A stretch of DNA of 5,555 bases. Origin: an uncultured Myxococcales bacterium. GTDB lineage: Bacteria > Myxococcota_A > Bradymonadia > UBA7976 > UBA1532. A program made the translations under genes and the position numbers. Location: positions 1 to 5,555 of the forward strand of contig CALBMW010000542.1 of NCBI GenBank assembly GCA_937896275.1, written 5' to 3'. How positions within the stretch are numbered: position 1 is the stretch's first letter; each line of letters opens with the position of its first letter. The notes under the pieces are model-generated. The model did no database searches. It was not told the DNA's origin and worked only from the letters and a program-made list of their open reading frames with translations. This document shows positions 5,136 to 5,555 of this stretch, in pieces.

Positions 5136-5555
5136 GGCAGGCGATCCTCGGTGACCGCCTGGTTGCGGCCGCCCTCCTTGGCGATGTAGACGCACTGATC
5201 GGCGCGCTCGAAGACGGCGGAGAAGGCCTCCTGCCCGCGGGCCACCGCCACGCCGATGCTGGTCGTGACGCGGATCTCTTGACCGTCGTGGCTGACCGGC
5301 GCGACGTCGAGCAGGCGGCAGATGCGCTCCGCCACGGCAGCGCCGACCTGCAGATCGCAGTCGGGGAGGACGATCACGAACTCCTCGCCGCCGTAGCGCG
5401 CGAGAAAGTCGATGTCCCGAATCCCCAACTTCAGCCGCCGGGCGGCCTCGACCAGCACCCGGTCGCCGCCGAGGTGCCCGAAGGTGTCATTGACGACCTT
5501 GAAGTGATCGAGATCGAGCACCAGCACCCCGTAGGCCTGGCAGCGGCGCCCGTCC
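5132..5555 (-). CDS. GGDEF diguanylate cyclase, C-terminal domain (5' end cut by the window)
   Basis: The visible 140 residues are an almost complete GGDEF domain, which makes cyclic di-GMP from two GTP. Counting from the window edge, LDLDHFKVVNDTFGHLGGD (13-31) holds the metal-binding Asp14 and the nucleotide-contacting ND-x-x-GH. RYGGEEF (53-59) is a canonical active site. RDID (46-49), five residues ahead of GGEEF, is an intact RxxD inhibitory site, so product feedback is expected. TSIGVAVA (98-105) and AKEGGRNQ (125-132) complete the fold. No catalytic residue is missing, so it should be active. It ends ten residues after AKEGGRN with no further domain; any sensor or receiver domain lies N-terminal, outside the window. 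Its TGA overlaps the GTG start of the TPR gene by four bases, implying one mRNA and translational coupling. The open frame has a GTG at 5527, but that lies inside the domain and is not the true start. Confidence 0.95.
   Translation of the reverse strand, partial: DGRRCQAYGVLVLDLDHFKVVNDTFGHLGGDRVLVEAARRLKLGIRDIDFLARYGGEEFVIVLPDCDLQVGAAVAERICRLLDVAPVSHDGQEIRVTTSIGVAVARGQEAFSAVFERADQCVYIAKEGGRNQAVTEDRLP

Noticed and set aside
5136..5195. N-terminal extension of the TPR protein to a start at 5195
   Set aside because: It would place 20 mostly polar and basic residues ahead of a well-formed signal peptide and overlap the end of the GGDEF gene by 64 bases. The GTG at 5135 gives a standard 4-base overlap with a Shine-Dalgarno-like GAGGA.
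1..5555. CRISPR arrays, insertion sequences, tRNA or rRNA genes
   Set aside because: I saw no spaced direct repeats of CRISPR type, no transposase motifs with terminal repeats, and no tRNA or rRNA signatures; the window is almost fully coding.

Overview
The window comes from a G+C-rich (roughly two-thirds G+C by eye) flagellated Gram-negative bacterium. The gene order flgB-flgC-fliE-fliF, a sigma-54-type promoter ahead of flgB, and a large exported TPR protein next to the basal-body genes fit a deltaproteobacterial-type lineage (Myxococcota, Bdellovibrionota, Desulfobacterota or relatives) better than an enteric or a Firmicute. This placement is inference from gene order, promoter class and base composition; the window holds no rRNA or other taxonomic marker.

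All supported genes lie on the minus strand, so transcription runs from high to low coordinates. At the upstream edge (5132-5555) is the C-terminal catalytic half of a GGDEF diguanylate cyclase with an intact GGEEF active site and an intact RxxD inhibitory site. Its stop overlaps, in a 4-base GTGA junction, the start of an 827-residue exported protein (2652-5135). That protein has a signal peptide, a beta-rich N-terminal domain carrying all the cysteines of the mature chain, a long TPR solenoid and a Pro/Ala-rich tail. This architecture resembles PflA-type periplasmic flagellar motor scaffolds, though homology is unproven.

A 195-base intergenic region (2457-2651) follows. It holds a convincing -24/-12 (sigma-54) promoter at 2550-2565, two upstream dyads, a 15-base sequence repeated twice in the leader, and a strong Shine-Dalgarno for flgB. 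From there flgB (2046-2456), flgC (1609-2046), fliE (1273-1596) and fliF (1-1178, cut by the window end) form a tight operon: flgB and flgC overlap by one base, flgC and fliE are 12 bases apart, and fliE and fliF are separated by 94 bases with notable inverted repeats.

Together the operon encodes the proximal rod (FlgB, FlgC), the rod/MS-ring junction (FliE) and the MS ring (FliF), the earliest structural parts of the flagellar basal body. The upstream pair adds a c-di-GMP-synthesising enzyme and a candidate periplasmic motor-associated scaffold. The most interesting element is this coupled GGDEF/TPR pair beside the basal-body operon. The flagellar genes themselves look ordinary and intact.
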